From NCBI GenBank assembly GCA_907164885.2, contig OU015493.1, forward strand, positions 54,423,802 to 54,487,801: 64,000 nucleotides of DNA, read 5' to 3'. Within the stretch, counting starts at the first letter, position 1. Each line of letters begins with the position of its first letter. The position numbers and the translations under genes were made by a program. Positions 63,596 through 64,000 of this stretch are shown here, piece after piece. The notes below the pieces were generated by a model that worked only from the letters and a program-made list of their open reading frames with translations, was not told the DNA's origin and searched no databases. The DNA comes from Dolomedes plantarius. Taxonomy: Eukaryota > Arthropoda > Arachnida > Araneae > Dolomedidae.

Positions 63596-64000
63596 CCCAA
63601 AAGTATTTAAAACTGTTATTTTAACTTATCCAGAAGATATAAAATATTTAAATAGAAGGTACTAACCATACTTTTTGAAGCAACCCTAAATGTGTTGTCA
63701 ATCAGTAAGAACATTTGAATAAAATTGACGTTTTAATAATAAATACCAAGAATTGAGGTGAAATCTCCTATAAGTGAAAAGAGTAATTAAGTCAGAACCT
63801 TAAAACTTGACTTCGTGCAACAACATTATGCATTTAAACAAGAAAATTAAAACTTGACTCATAATTAGTAACACATAATCTCACGGAGTAAGTTCTCAAA
63901 ATTAGGCATTCTTAAAGAATTTAAATAATTAATAGATAATATAACGCATGTTAAATTTTCCGAGGACTTGGTGTTTGTATTTACAGTATATAAAAGTACA
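62843..64000. other. Unannotated interval
   Basis: Contains an imperfect inverted repeat (AACGAATAGAGGTATTTCAA near 63248 and its complement near 63497) and (AT)n at 63547-63594. The 61-codon frame 63270-63455 has no recognised domain. Confidence 0.35.

Overview
The window is AT-rich, repeat-dominated eukaryotic nuclear DNA. I found no bacterial-style operon, no rRNA, no true tRNA gene and no confidently intact host gene. Long (AT)n microsatellites, tRNA-derived SINEs with target duplications, a Ty3/gypsy element and at least five Tc1/mariner-type elements point to an arthropod. From memory of the gag and Tc1 protein families, an araneomorph spider is most likely, but a database search would be needed to confirm this.

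Layout. 1-3256: a gypsy-type gag gene without pol, ending in a polypurine tract and a 3' LTR. 3511-4752: a Tc1 element with an internal deletion. 4755-4963: a SINE. 4997-9631: a second gypsy element (5' LTR fragment, protease-RT-RNase H-integrase, full 3' LTR) that lacks gag. 9632-15535: mostly unique AT-rich DNA with one SINE, a TTAA-flanked MITE and a GC-richer island. 15536-17040: a decayed Tc1 element with long terminal repeats. 17041-24700: mostly featureless.

24730-34380: an old tandem segmental duplication. It was hit by a LINE fragment, by a DNA transposon with 188-bp inverted repeats whose superfamily I cannot name, by a nearly full-length Tc1 element abutting it, and by a SINE. 34380-45300: mostly featureless, with a promoter-like GC-rich stretch, a possible TTAA element and a palindromic MITE. 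45310-46528: a Tc1-like element with DD36E spacing. 49985-52280: a repeat-family protein fragment split by another Tc1 element (50417-51958). 52640-53940: a mariner-like element with DD41D spacing. 54705-56076: a decayed transposon. 56340-56915: a 123-bp tandem array. 57238-58466: two abutting LTR-like units. 59181-59559: a SINE. 62216-62776: a pogo-like element between two (TA)n arrays.

The elements do not act together; they are independent insertions, several nested. Every coding copy carries stops, frameshifts or a lost catalytic residue, except that the Tc1 ORF at 28753 is full length but has Asn in place of the first catalytic Asp. The best leads are the unassigned 188-bp-TIR element, the DD41D mariner-like element, the gag-only LTR element, the Tc1 insertion that can be removed in silico to leave an open frame, and the tandem duplication.
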